Assembly (NCBI GenBank): GCA_023251555.1
Contig: JAHEYN010000014.1
Coordinates: 1 to 64,000, forward strand
Direction of reading: 5' to 3'
Length of the DNA stretch: 64,000 nt
DNA from: Bacteroidota bacterium
GTDB taxonomy: Bacteria > Bacteroidota > Bacteroidia > AKYH767-A > JAHEYN01
The first letter of the stretch is position 1; each line of letters begins with the position of its first letter. A program made the translations under genes and the position numbers. Below the pieces are notes generated by a model. It was not told the DNA's origin and made no database searches. It saw nothing but the letters and a program-made list of their open reading frames with translations. Below are positions 53,697-62,531 of the stretch, piece after piece.

Positions 53697-54259
53697 ATGA
53701 AGAAAAAACGAAAAGCAGAATTATGTGACGCAATCATTGCAAAATTCAAGGGTGACGTTAGTCATAAATGGACCGACCTTCACGGGAAAGACTATTTGTT
53801 TAATGACCTAATTTTAGACTCAGAATGTGAAGGTGAGCCAACGAAACAGAAAAAGTATTCTATTCTTCAACCAATAATAAACTTCCTATTAGACGAAGGA
53901 GTTTTAAGAAGAAATGACGTGGGAAAACCAACTGCTTTTCTAAACCTCACAGACAAAGGCAATGCTATTTATGGAGATTTTAAAAGTCTCGGTTATGTCA
54001 CGAAAAGAAAAGAGATTGTTCGTAAAAGAAACTGGCAGATATTTCTTGGTTTTATTAGTATTTCAACATTCATAATGGTTGGTTTTAGGTTTTACAACGA
54101 CTTTATGCAACGACAAAATAAAACTGTTCAGCCAATAATGGAAATCAAACAGGACAAAAATATTTTAGATTCTGTACAGACAAATAAAGACTCTATCTTA
54201 AAACAAACGCCAATTAAAAAGTAATATACTTAAACGCCAGCCACTAACAGCGGGCTTGT
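53666..54259. repeat. Inverted repeats bracketing a single gene (cassette-like)
   Basis: ACAAG-TTAGCGGC (53666-53678) before the gene pairs with GCCACTAA (54240-54247) and CTTGT (54255-54259) after it, with one mismatch and a 7-nt bulge. The central TTAG/CTAA plus imperfect palindromy recall integron attC recombination sites, but the exact attC core consensus is not met. Confidence 0.35.
53697..54224 (+). CDS. Small membrane protein with an N-terminal winged-helix-like region
   Basis: 175 residues. Residues 1-105 are polar and include LQPIINFLLDEGVLRRNDVG and FLNLTDKGNAIYGDF, a pattern like a winged helix. One membrane segment follows at about 114-131 (IFLGFISISTFIMVGF), then a polar tail rich in Lys, Asn and Gln. 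Function unknown. Base composition is visibly AT-richer than the flanking housekeeping genes, and the gene is bracketed by inverted repeats, which suggests acquisition by transfer. Confidence 0.6.
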   Translation: MKKKRKAELCDAIIAKFKGDVSHKWTDLHGKDYLFNDLILDSECEGEPTKQKKYSILQPIINFLLDEGVLRRNDVGKPTAFLNLTDKGNAIYGDFKSLGYVTKRKEIVRKRNWQIFLGFISISTFIMVGFRFYNDFMQRQNKTVQPIMEIKQDKNILDSVQTNKDSILKQTPIKK

Positions 54260-54388
54260 GTTCTAACCCCCTATTAGTTAGACATAATTTCAAAAACAGT
54301 TTCGACCTTAGGTTGATTTTTGATTTGATTTTCGGTGTAAAGATTAAGTAAAAGCAGTAAATAAAATATTAAAATGAATGTAATCTCG

Positions 54389-54405
54389 TATCGCGATTTG
54401 CGATA
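54389..54405. promoter_or_regulatory. Operator-like palindrome of the HTH/NTase pair
   Basis: TATCGC (54389-54394) and GCGATA (54400-54405) are perfect inverted arms with a 5-base spacer, just upstream of the -7 element at 54413. This is a fitting site for autorepression by the HTH protein encoded downstream. Confidence 0.5.
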
Positions 54406-54412
54406 TTATGTG

Positions 54413-54420
54413 TATATTTG
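54413..54420 (+). promoter_or_regulatory. Promoter -7 element for the HTH/NTase pair
   Basis: TATATTTG, an exact TAnnTTTG match, 18 bases before the ATG at 54439 and 7 bases after the palindrome. Confidence 0.55.
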
Positions 54421-54438
54421 CTTTAAATTTACACCAAA

Positions 54439-54951
54439 ATGAAAGAGCACAGGGGTATGCGCCCGCAAGACATAGTAGTGTTGCTGAAGATTTCATCTAA
54501 AGGAAATAAGCAATGGTTAATAAAGGATATTGCAGCCGATTTAGGGATCAGCCAAAGTGAAGTAAGTGAATCACTTCATCGCTCAGCACAGGCAGGACTG
54601 ATTAGTGAGAGCAAACGCATGCTCATGAAAAATGCTTTGATTGATTTTTTAATATACGGATTAAAATATGTGTACCCCCAGCATCCCGGCCCTGTTATAC
54701 GCGGTATCCCAACCGCTCATTCTGCTCCCCCGCTCAATAAAGAAATTGTGAGCAAAGAAGTTTATGTTTGGCCTTATGCCGAAGGCAAAGCCCGCGGGCA
54801 GCGTATTGAACCCCTGCATAAGTCTGTTCCACTTGCGTCGCTTAAGGATAAGAAATTATATGAGCTCCTTGCGCTTGCGGATGCTTTGCGTGTAGGCAAA
54901 GCCCGTGAACGGAATATTGCAATAGAAGAACTGGTAAAAAGAATTAAATGA
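54439..54951 (+). CDS. Winged-helix (MarR/IclR-like) DNA-binding protein, putative antitoxin/regulator
   Basis: 170 residues. A helix-turn-helix occupies about 9-62: QDIVVLLKISSKGNKQWLIK, then DIAADLGISQSEVSESLHRS as the recognition region and AGLISE. The C-terminal 100 residues (YVYPQHPGPVIRGIPTAHSA, then VWPYAEGKARGQ) have no recognised family. It overlaps the nucleotidyltransferase gene by four bases, and a palindrome plus promoter lie directly upstream. The arrangement is that of a self-regulated antitoxin with its toxin. This role is inferred from organisation, not shown. Confidence 0.75.
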   Translation: MKEHRGMRPQDIVVLLKISSKGNKQWLIKDIAADLGISQSEVSESLHRSAQAGLISESKRMLMKNALIDFLIYGLKYVYPQHPGPVIRGIPTAHSAPPLNKEIVSKEVYVWPYAEGKARGQRIEPLHKSVPLASLKDKKLYELLALADALRVGKARERNIAIEELVKRIK

Positions 54952-55640
54952 AGAATACCATCATAAATAGAAAAGTAATTACAAAAATTGCCATTGCACT
55001 TGGCGAACTTAACGAACGCGTTGTGTATGTTGGCGGTGCAGTGGTTGGCTTATATGCCAATGACCCTGCTGCCGATGATGTGCGCCCCACAGGAGACCTG
55101 GATATCAGCATGGAAATTGCTTCCCTGAGTGAACTCGAAAAACTGAGAGAAGAATTAAACAAAAAAGGATTTGTCCAAAACTCGGATGACAAAGTAATAT
55201 GCCGTTTCCGGTACGATGATGTAAAAGTGGATGTAATGGCAACCAAAGAAGTTGGATGGGCTCCCGCAAACAAATGGTTCAAGCCGGGGTTTAAGAATCT
55301 GCAGGAAGTTAATATAGATGGACACAAAATCCGGATTCTACCATTACCATATTTCCTTGCCACTAAAATTTCGGCATTTCGCGACCGGGGTAAAAACGAT
55401 CCACGCACCAGTAAAGATTTTGAAGACATTACCTATTTGCTGGATACCCGAACCGATTTGGTTGAAGAAATCACTCATGCCCCTGCTGATGCGAAAAAAT
55501 ATTTATTGACAGAATTCAAAAAAGTACTTGCTGACTCTGTTTTAAAGGAAGCCCTATTGGGAAACCTTTATTATGAAACTAAGGAAAGCCGGTACATTAA
55601 GATCATTGATAAATTACAAATACTAACGAGTGTCGTTTAA
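54948..55640 (+). CDS. Nucleotidyltransferase-fold protein (AbiEii/MenT-like), putative toxin
   Basis: 230 residues. NTase pattern: glycines at 29-30 in VYVGGAVVGLY, then the acidic pair D50-L-D52 in RPTGDLDISME, and a third carboxylate D95 in DVKVDVMATKE. KISAFRDRGKNDPRTSKDFEDI (in part) resembles the downstream helix of DUF1814/AbiEii-type proteins. Such NTases in two-gene operons with HTH partners can be toxins of type IV toxin-antitoxin or abortive-infection systems that modify tRNA. Whether this one does so is unknown. It overlaps the HTH gene by ATGA. Confidence 0.75.
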   Translation: MKNTIINRKVITKIAIALGELNERVVYVGGAVVGLYANDPAADDVRPTGDLDISMEIASLSELEKLREELNKKGFVQNSDDKVICRFRYDDVKVDVMATKEVGWAPANKWFKPGFKNLQEVNIDGHKIRILPLPYFLATKISAFRDRGKNDPRTSKDFEDITYLLDTRTDLVEEITHAPADAKKYLLTEFKKVLADSVLKEALLGNLYYETKESRYIKIIDKLQILTSVV

Positions 55641-55746
55641 GGAAGACCGTGAAGTGATTTCTAATCCGCCACTTTGCAAACCCTCGCACCGTTAAAATCA
55701 AGTTTCAATTTTACCCGGACAATACATATAGAATCGGTATTATTGT

Positions 55747-55754
55747 TATTTTTG
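55747..55754 (+). promoter_or_regulatory. Promoter -7 element for hmgA
   Basis: TATTTTTG, an exact TAnnTTTG match, 17 bases before the ATG at 55772. Confidence 0.5.
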
Positions 55755-55771
55755 CCTGAAAACAGAGAGTC

Positions 55772-56929
55772 ATGCCGCAATACCATATTCTGGGCCAGGT
55801 CCCTCACAAACGTCATACGGTTTTTAAAAAACCGGACGGGACTCTTTATGCCGAAGAGCTTGTTTCCAGCGAAGGCTTTTCCAGTGTGTATTCCCTTATT
55901 TATCACTGCCATCCCCCTACACTTATTAAAGAAACCGGAAAGCCTTATTCCGCCGAGCCTAAGATCGCCTGCCAGCGCCACATGTGCCACGAAAGCTTTG
56001 AAGGCTTCCACATCGCACCGGAAAAGGATTACCTGAAGAGCAGGAAAGCCATACTCGTAAACGATGACCTGCATATTTCCCTTGCCGCACCTGCATCTTC
56101 AACAAAAGACTATTTCTTTAAAAATGCAGATGCGGATGAAGTGATCTTTGTCCACGAAGGCTCGGGGAAAATCAGCACCATATATGGAAGTATAACATTC
56201 TCCTATGGAGATTACCTCGTAATTCCAAGAGGTACCATCTACCAGATCTTTTTTGACACCCCGGCCAACCGGCTGCTTATCACAGAATCCTTCAGCCCCG
56301 TTGAAACCTGCAAAAGATACCGGAACGAATACGGACAACTGCTGGAGCATTCTCCCTACTGCGAAAGGGATATCCGTAAACCGCAGAACCTCGAAACCCA
56401 TGATGAAAAAGGCGATTTTCTTGTCCTGATAAAAAAACAGGGTATGATTTACCCGTATACTTATGCTTCCCATCCTTTTGACGCCATCGGTTGGGACGGG
56501 AATCTCTACCCCTGGGCATTGTCCATCCATGATTTTGAACCCATTACCGGGAGGCTACACCAGCCCCCCCCCGTACACCAGACCTTCGAAGCAAGAAACT
56601 ATGTTATCTGCTCGTTCGTTCCCCGCCTCTTTGATTACCACCCCCAGGCAATTCCCGCCCCGTATAATCACAGTAATATTGACTCGGACGAAGTCCTCTA
56701 TTACGTAGAAGGGGAATTCATGAGCCGGAAGAATGTCTCCAAAGGCATGATTACCCTCCATCCTGCAGGGATACCCCACGGACCTCACCCGGGCACCGTA
56801 GAAAAAAGCATAGGCGCAAAGGAAACAAAAGAACTTGCAGTGATGATAGATACCTTCAAGCCCCTGTACCTGACAGAAGATGCACTCTCCATTAAAAATA
56901 AAAATTACTATAAATCCTGGATAGAGTGA
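55772..56929 (+). CDS. hmgA: Homogentisate 1,2-dioxygenase
   Basis: Opens the aromatic ring of homogentisate to maleylacetoacetate in tyrosine and phenylalanine breakdown. 385 residues of cupin fold. Family text: HKRHTVFKKPDGTLYAEEL, VFVHEGSGKISTIYG, YLVIPRGTIYQIFF and YPYTYASHPFDAIGWDGNLY. The iron site is in HSNIDSDEVLYYVEGEF (His and Glu ligands) and HPAGIPHGPHPG. It stands alone: no fah, maiA or hppD is adjacent. Confidence 0.94.
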   Translation: MPQYHILGQVPHKRHTVFKKPDGTLYAEELVSSEGFSSVYSLIYHCHPPTLIKETGKPYSAEPKIACQRHMCHESFEGFHIAPEKDYLKSRKAILVNDDLHISLAAPASSTKDYFFKNADADEVIFVHEGSGKISTIYGSITFSYGDYLVIPRGTIYQIFFDTPANRLLITESFSPVETCKRYRNEYGQLLEHSPYCERDIRKPQNLETHDEKGDFLVLIKKQGMIYPYTYASHPFDAIGWDGNLYPWALSIHDFEPITGRLHQPPPVHQTFEARNYVICSFVPRLFDYHPQAIPAPYNHSNIDSDEVLYYVEGEFMSRKNVSKGMITLHPAGIPHGPHPGTVEKSIGAKETKELAVMIDTFKPLYLTEDALSIKNKNYYKSWIE

Positions 56930-57012
56930 ATTTTGAGCGGGTAAGATTTTATAGAAAATAAATTTGTCGCACTCAGGGGTTAAAGTACCTTTACATTTAT
57001 TGATTAAATCAT

Positions 57013-57020
57013 TATTTTTG
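57013..57020 (+). promoter_or_regulatory. Promoter -7 element for the 1776-residue cargo gene
   Basis: TATTTTTG, exact TAnnTTTG, 56 bases before the ATG at 57077. A second exact match, TAAATTTG at 56959-56966, lies further upstream. Confidence 0.45.
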
Positions 57021-57076
57021 TTCGCCTCATAGAAAAGAATAACACCTCAGATAAATACAACTAAACCATCTCTATT

Positions 57077-60000
57077 ATGAAAAAGCTACTCATCTCTGCT
57101 TCATTGCTGTTTCTTCTGGCTGTAACGGGAGGCTATGCCCAAACCGTTGTATTTTCGGAAGATTTTGAAACCGTTGACAGCGTTACTGCCACCGGGAACC
57201 CGGCATGGGCAATCGACAACACCCTTCAGCACAGCGGGGTGCAGAGCTACCATAACTCCATAGCCACCAGCGATACATCATGGCTTACCACAAATGCTTT
57301 CAGCACAACAGGAAATTTCTATGTGCTGCTGGATTTTTGGCAAATCTGTAAAATTGAATTCTTCGATTACGGCATTATCGAAGTGTCAAACGACAACGGG
57401 GCCACCTGGACCAAGGTAACCAGCGCACAGTACCTCGGCTCAGGCAGTTTCGGCGCCCAGGGAAATAAATTCTCTGCAGCAGCATACCCGGACTGGATTC
57501 CCCAAACCAACTCCGCAACCCCAGCCAACTCCTGGTTCAAGAATGAACAGTTTGACATCTCTGCCCTGGCGCAGAATGCCGCACAGGTGATGGTCCGCTT
57601 TAAACTGTATGATGGCAACGCAACAGGAGCCAATGGAAACTACGGATGGGTTATTGATGACATTAAAGTAAACGCCTCTGTCGCGGAACTTATACCTCCC
57701 GTGATCACCATGCAGGCTCCCCTGTATACCGGTGTGGTATACAGCACAGGGCCTTTCAATATCACCGCCTCCATCACCGACACATCAGGGATCGCCTCGG
57801 CAAGCGTAACATACACTGTTAATAACGGAACTCCTTCTACAGTCGCAATGACCAACACTACCGGCAGCACATATGTAGGGGTCATTCCTGCTGTGAATGA
57901 TAATGACACCGTTTGCTATTATGTTACCGCCACTGACGCAACAGCTAACGCCAATACAGCAAACAAACCTTCGTCCGGCTGCACTAATTTCATTGTAAGC
58001 AAAGGTGTTTCACTCTCCTATGGAAGCAACTTCGAAGTGTCAGACACCAACTGGACAGCCAGTTTCCTGAGCGGATCAACGAAGTGGGAATGGGGAACTC
58101 CGGCATACGGCGTTACCACCGGCGCCCACTCGGGAACCAATGCATGGGACCTGAATCTGGCAACTGCCTACACCCTCAGTTCCAGTTGTACCCTGACATC
58201 TCCCGTGTTTGACTTCTCCGGCGCAGTAAACGCCACCCTCTCCTTCTGGCAAAACAGGGATCTTGACTCATACGGCTATGCAGGGACAACCGTTCAGTAT
58301 ACCACTGATAATACAACCTGGCAGGTTCTCGGGACGGTGGGCGATCCCAATGCCGTTAACTGGTACACCTACCAACCCTATACAGGAGCCCCTGTGTGGG
58401 ATGGAACTTCAAGCGGGTGGGTAAAATCGGAATACATGCTCTCCGCTCTTAACAATGTGGTAGGGCCCGTACGTTTCCGGTTTGTATTTGCTTCCCTCTC
58501 TTACAGCTATTATGGAGGCGACGGGATGAGCATTGATGACTTCTCCATCACCCTCCCCATTCCTCAGGACGCAGGAATCAAAGATGTGACACAGCCCGGG
58601 GCGCAGGCTTCCGCTACCAGTTCCAACCCCGTGAACGTGGTGCTGAAAAATTTCGGGACCCTTGATATCACCTCGGCCGACATCTCCTATACCATTGATG
58701 GCGGAACCCCCGTTACCCAAACCTGGACAGGCACACTGATTCCCGGTGATACTGTTTCCGTGAGCCTTGCAGGCTTTACCGCTCCCACAGGGGCATTTAC
58801 CTTATGCGCTTATACTACCTTAACGGGCGATACGAACAGTTTCAATGACACTATCTGTATCAGTTCTTTCGGGGTTCCCACATATGCCCTGCCTTACGTG
58901 GATAATTTTGACACCAGCACCAATGCCTGGACCACCACGGCAACCGCCGCCTCACAATGGGAACTAGGAACACCTGCCTACGGTGCAACTACCGGCGCTT
59001 ACTCATCTCCCAACTCATGGGATATTAACCTCACAAGTGCTTACACCACAGGGGCCAACGCAATTTTGACATCCCCTGTCCTCGACTTCTCTACTGCCGT
59101 AAATGCCACCCTCTCCTTCTGGCAAAACAGGAACCTGACCCAGTATTACGACGGGTTTAACGTAGAATACACTACTGATGGCGGCAATACATGGAACCTG
59201 CTCGGGTATGTTGGCGACCCCGCCGGCACCAACTGGTACACCTATTCCTATATCTATGCCACATACCAGCCGGGATGGGATGGCAACTCAGGCGGATGGG
59301 TGAAATCGGAATATGACCTGGGCTTCCTGAATAACTCCGGCCCTGTGCAGTTCCGTTTTGTATTTGACTCCTACTATTACGGAACCCCCGCTGACGGCGT
59401 ATCAATAGATAACTTTGCCATCACCCTGCCGATCCCCGAAGATATTGGCATCAAGTCAATTATACAGCCCTATGTCCAGGCTGCAGCCGGAAACAGCAGT
59501 CCTGCCGAGGTTGAGGTTAAGAACTACGGAACCCAAACACTGTCATCCTTTGATGTTGCCTATACCATAAACGGGGGGACACCCGTAACGCAGAACTGGA
59601 CAGGTACCCTGAATCCCGGGAACTCCATACAGGTTACCCTTCCGAACTATACTGCCCCTACCGGTTCATTTACCTTCTGTGCCTATACAACACTTTCGGG
59701 CGACAGCAACAATGTGAATGATACCGCATGCACAAGTATCAACGGCGTACCATCCTACAGCCTGCCCTACATCAATAACTTCGACTCAGCTTCCACCGGG
59801 TGGACTGCTGACTATACCAACAGCGGAACACAGTGGGAACTGGGCACGCCCGCCTTTGGCTCCACCACCGGGGCCCATTCCACCCCCAACTCATGGGATA
59901 TTAACCTGACATCTGCTTATACAACAGGTTCAAACGCTACGCTTACGTCTCCCATATTCGACTTCACCAACGCGGTGAACGCCACCCTCTCCTTCTGGCA

Positions 60001-62407
60001 GAACAGAAATACTTATACCTACTATGACGGCTTCCGCCTGGAGTATTCTACTGATGGCGTCACATGGCAAACCCTTGGTACTGTGGCGGACCCCAATGGT
60101 ACCAACTGGTACACCAACTCCTATATCTATGCATCGTATGATGCAGGATGGGACGGCAGTTCAAACGGATGGGTGAAATCCGAATATCTGCTGGATGCAC
60201 TCAACAACGTAGGCCTGGTGCAGTTCCGGTTTACTTTTGACAGCTATTCTTACGGCACTCCTTCGGACGGAGTGTCTATTGATAACTTCTCCATCAAGCT
60301 TCCGTTCAATGACGATGCCTCGGTTATCAGCATCGTTAAGCCGGCCAAGATGGCTGCATCCGGAAGCAATTCACCGGTAGAGGTTATCATCAAAAACTAC
60401 GGGCTCAACGATATTACTTCCATGAACATCAACTATTCCATCAATGGAGGTACCCCGACTACATACGCCTGGACAGGCACCCTCTCATCTTATGCCACAG
60501 CTACGGCTACCCTTGCCAACTTCAATGTGCCTTCCGCAGCAGGGCCCTTTGATATCTGTGTATACACGGTGCTTTCAGGAGACGGGGATAACAGTAATGA
60601 TACCATGTGTCAAACCGTTATGTCTGTACCACTTATAAAAGTTCCATGGACGGACGACTTTGACACCAGTGCAAACATCTGGACCGTAGCTGACGGGTTT
60701 GAGCAGTGGGTCAGAGGAACCCCCGCACATACTGTTATTAACTCGGCACTGACACCTCCCAATGCATGGGTGACGAACCTCTCCGGGCAATACCAGGATG
60801 CCAGCAATGACAACCTCTATTCGCCATTCTTCGATTTCAGCACTGCCTATAATGCAGAACTCAGGTTCTATCACTGGATTCATGCAGAAAGCGGATCTGA
60901 CGGAGGAAATATCGAATACTCCTCCAACGGGGGAGCGACCTGGCAAACTCTTGGATATGTTGGCGACCCAAGCGGCACAAACTGGTACACAGATTCCTAC
61001 CTCGGAGATTCTTACTCCGAATCAGGATGGTCGGGAACTGCCACAACTTACACGAAGTCAACCTATAAGTTGAGTTTCCTCAATAATTTCAGCACTCCTG
61101 TCCAGTTCCGGATTCACTTCCTGTCTGATTCTTACGGGTATTACGGCTCTTATGACGGCTGGGCCATTGACAGCTTCCAGGTATTTGTACCTATACCGCT
61201 CACTGCATCAGCTGTCTCCGTGATGACTGTCAACCCCCTGCTTGTACCCGCTCCAACTACGGTAAAAGCAATAATCCAGAACAAGGGAACCAACTCCATC
61301 AATAAAGTAAAGGTTACGCTTGAGGTTGACAATGCAGTGATTGTAACAGACTCCATTACCTTTACCCCCGTCCTGCCCATGAACGGCGCTTCTGCTCATA
61401 CGTTCTCTATGCCATGGCAGGCAACCCCCGGCATACATAAATTAAGAGCATGGACGTCTCTGCCTAACGGGGCTACCGATATGTATTTCCCTGATGATAC
61501 AACCTATACAATGGTAACCGTCTTTGACTCATCAAGTGCTTACCCTTATTGCAATGATTTCGATGACAGCACAAAGGCGGTATGGGTAACCCTGAATGCA
61601 TACACTTATAAGTCAGGAGGCAGTTCATGGCAGCTGGGTGCACCTGCGCAGACGATCCTCTATGGTGCACACAGCGGCACCAAGGCATGGACAACAAGGC
61701 TTTCTGCCAACTACCCTGACAGGGATTCTTCGGCTCTGTTCACCCCTGTGTTTAATGTAGATTCCTCCAGCTGCTATAAGCTAAGTTTCTGGCATAAGTA
61801 CAACACCGAAACCAATGCAGATGGCGGTACGGTAGAATCCTCGGTGGATGGAGGCCTTACCTGGGTTGGGGTCGGGAATGCCTATGATCTTAACTGGTAT
61901 AACACCGGCTATATCACCGGGCTTAACCTCATCACCCCGGGATGGTCAGGAACCTCCGCCAACGGTAACTGGGAATATGCCGAACATTATATCAAGTTTG
62001 ATGCCCCTGCCAGCATGATGCTCCGCTTCCGGTTCGGATCTGATGCCAGTGTAAACAAAGAAGGCTGGCTGATTGATGACTTCTGCTTCGACAAAATGAC
62101 AGCGGCCTGCGCAGTAGGACTCAATGAGCCTGGCATATCCGGCAGTGCTCTGCTTGAACAGAACTACCCCAATCCTGCCAGCACAACCACCGAAATTAAT
62201 TATATGCTGCGCGATAAGGGACATATAATACTTACTGTTACAAATACCCTTGGGGAAGTGGTTTCTTCTGTTTCGAGAGACAGCCAGGCTCAAACCCGGC
62301 AGACAATCCAGCTCAATGTAAAAGAATGGCCGGCCGGAGTGTATTTCTACAGCCTCTCACTCAACGGAAAAACAGTTGCCACCAGGAAGATGGTTATTCT
62401 TGAGTAA
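57077..62407 (+). CDS. T9SS type A cargo: giant protein with five large jelly-roll/CARDB-like repeats
   Basis: 1776 residues with a signal peptide (MKKLLISASLLFLLAVTGGY). An N-terminal MAM-like jelly roll and an Ig-like domain come first. About five units of roughly 290 residues follow. Each has a MAM/concanavalin-like half (WELGTPAYGATTGAYSSPNS, VNATLSFWQNRN, GWVKSEY, VQFRFVFDSY, DGVSIDNF) and all but the last a CARDB-like half (NYGTQTLSSFDVAYTINGGT). The type A sorting domain ends the protein (LEQNYPNPASTTTEINYML to VILE). It is probably secreted or surface-anchored as an adhesin or binding protein; no catalytic motif was seen. A strong terminator follows. Confidence 0.88.
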   Translation: MKKLLISASLLFLLAVTGGYAQTVVFSEDFETVDSVTATGNPAWAIDNTLQHSGVQSYHNSIATSDTSWLTTNAFSTTGNFYVLLDFWQICKIEFFDYGIIEVSNDNGATWTKVTSAQYLGSGSFGAQGNKFSAAAYPDWIPQTNSATPANSWFKNEQFDISALAQNAAQVMVRFKLYDGNATGANGNYGWVIDDIKVNASVAELIPPVITMQAPLYTGVVYSTGPFNITASITDTSGIASASVTYTVNNGTPSTVAMTNTTGSTYVGVIPAVNDNDTVCYYVTATDATANANTANKPSSGCTNFIVSKGVSLSYGSNFEVSDTNWTASFLSGSTKWEWGTPAYGVTTGAHSGTNAWDLNLATAYTLSSSCTLTSPVFDFSGAVNATLSFWQNRDLDSYGYAGTTVQYTTDNTTWQVLGTVGDPNAVNWYTYQPYTGAPVWDGTSSGWVKSEYMLSALNNVVGPVRFRFVFASLSYSYYGGDGMSIDDFSITLPIPQDAGIKDVTQPGAQASATSSNPVNVVLKNFGTLDITSADISYTIDGGTPVTQTWTGTLIPGDTVSVSLAGFTAPTGAFTLCAYTTLTGDTNSFNDTICISSFGVPTYALPYVDNFDTSTNAWTTTATAASQWELGTPAYGATTGAYSSPNSWDINLTSAYTTGANAILTSPVLDFSTAVNATLSFWQNRNLTQYYDGFNVEYTTDGGNTWNLLGYVGDPAGTNWYTYSYIYATYQPGWDGNSGGWVKSEYDLGFLNNSGPVQFRFVFDSYYYGTPADGVSIDNFAITLPIPEDIGIKSIIQPYVQAAAGNSSPAEVEVKNYGTQTLSSFDVAYTINGGTPVTQNWTGTLNPGNSIQVTLPNYTAPTGSFTFCAYTTLSGDSNNVNDTACTSINGVPSYSLPYINNFDSASTGWTADYTNSGTQWELGTPAFGSTTGAHSTPNSWDINLTSAYTTGSNATLTSPIFDFTNAVNATLSFWQNRNTYTYYDGFRLEYSTDGVTWQTLGTVADPNGTNWYTNSYIYASYDAGWDGSSNGWVKSEYLLDALNNVGLVQFRFTFDSYSYGTPSDGVSIDNFSIKLPFNDDASVISIVKPAKMAASGSNSPVEVIIKNYGLNDITSMNINYSINGGTPTTYAWTGTLSSYATATATLANFNVPSAAGPFDICVYTVLSGDGDNSNDTMCQTVMSVPLIKVPWTDDFDTSANIWTVADGFEQWVRGTPAHTVINSALTPPNAWVTNLSGQYQDASNDNLYSPFFDFSTAYNAELRFYHWIHAESGSDGGNIEYSSNGGATWQTLGYVGDPSGTNWYTDSYLGDSYSESGWSGTATTYTKSTYKLSFLNNFSTPVQFRIHFLSDSYGYYGSYDGWAIDSFQVFVPIPLTASAVSVMTVNPLLVPAPTTVKAIIQNKGTNSINKVKVTLEVDNAVIVTDSITFTPVLPMNGASAHTFSMPWQATPGIHKLRAWTSLPNGATDMYFPDDTTYTMVTVFDSSSAYPYCNDFDDSTKAVWVTLNAYTYKSGGSSWQLGAPAQTILYGAHSGTKAWTTRLSANYPDRDSSALFTPVFNVDSSSCYKLSFWHKYNTETNADGGTVESSVDGGLTWVGVGNAYDLNWYNTGYITGLNLITPGWSGTSANGNWEYAEHYIKFDAPASMMLRFRFGSDASVNKEGWLIDDFCFDKMTAACAVGLNEPGISGSALLEQNYPNPASTTTEINYMLRDKGHIILTVTNTLGEVVSSVSRDSQAQTRQTIQLNVKEWPAGVYFYSLSLNGKTVATRKMVILE

Positions 62408-62430
62408 ACAGCGATCTTTCATGGTGAAAA

Positions 62431-62466
62431 ATCCGCCGGTCATTGAATGGCCGGCGGATTTTTTTT
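62431..62466 (+). terminator. Intrinsic terminator after the 1776-residue cargo gene
   Basis: ATCCGCCGGTCAT (62431-62443) pairs with ATGGCCGGCGGAT (62447-62459) over 13 positions including one G-T pair, with a 3-nt loop and a run of eight T at 62459-62466. A classic Rho-independent terminator. Confidence 0.92.
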
Positions 62467-62531
62467 AACTTGCCGTAGTTGAAACAAAAAGGGATTTTTT
62501 TCGTAAATTAATAAAGATCATCGCATATTAT

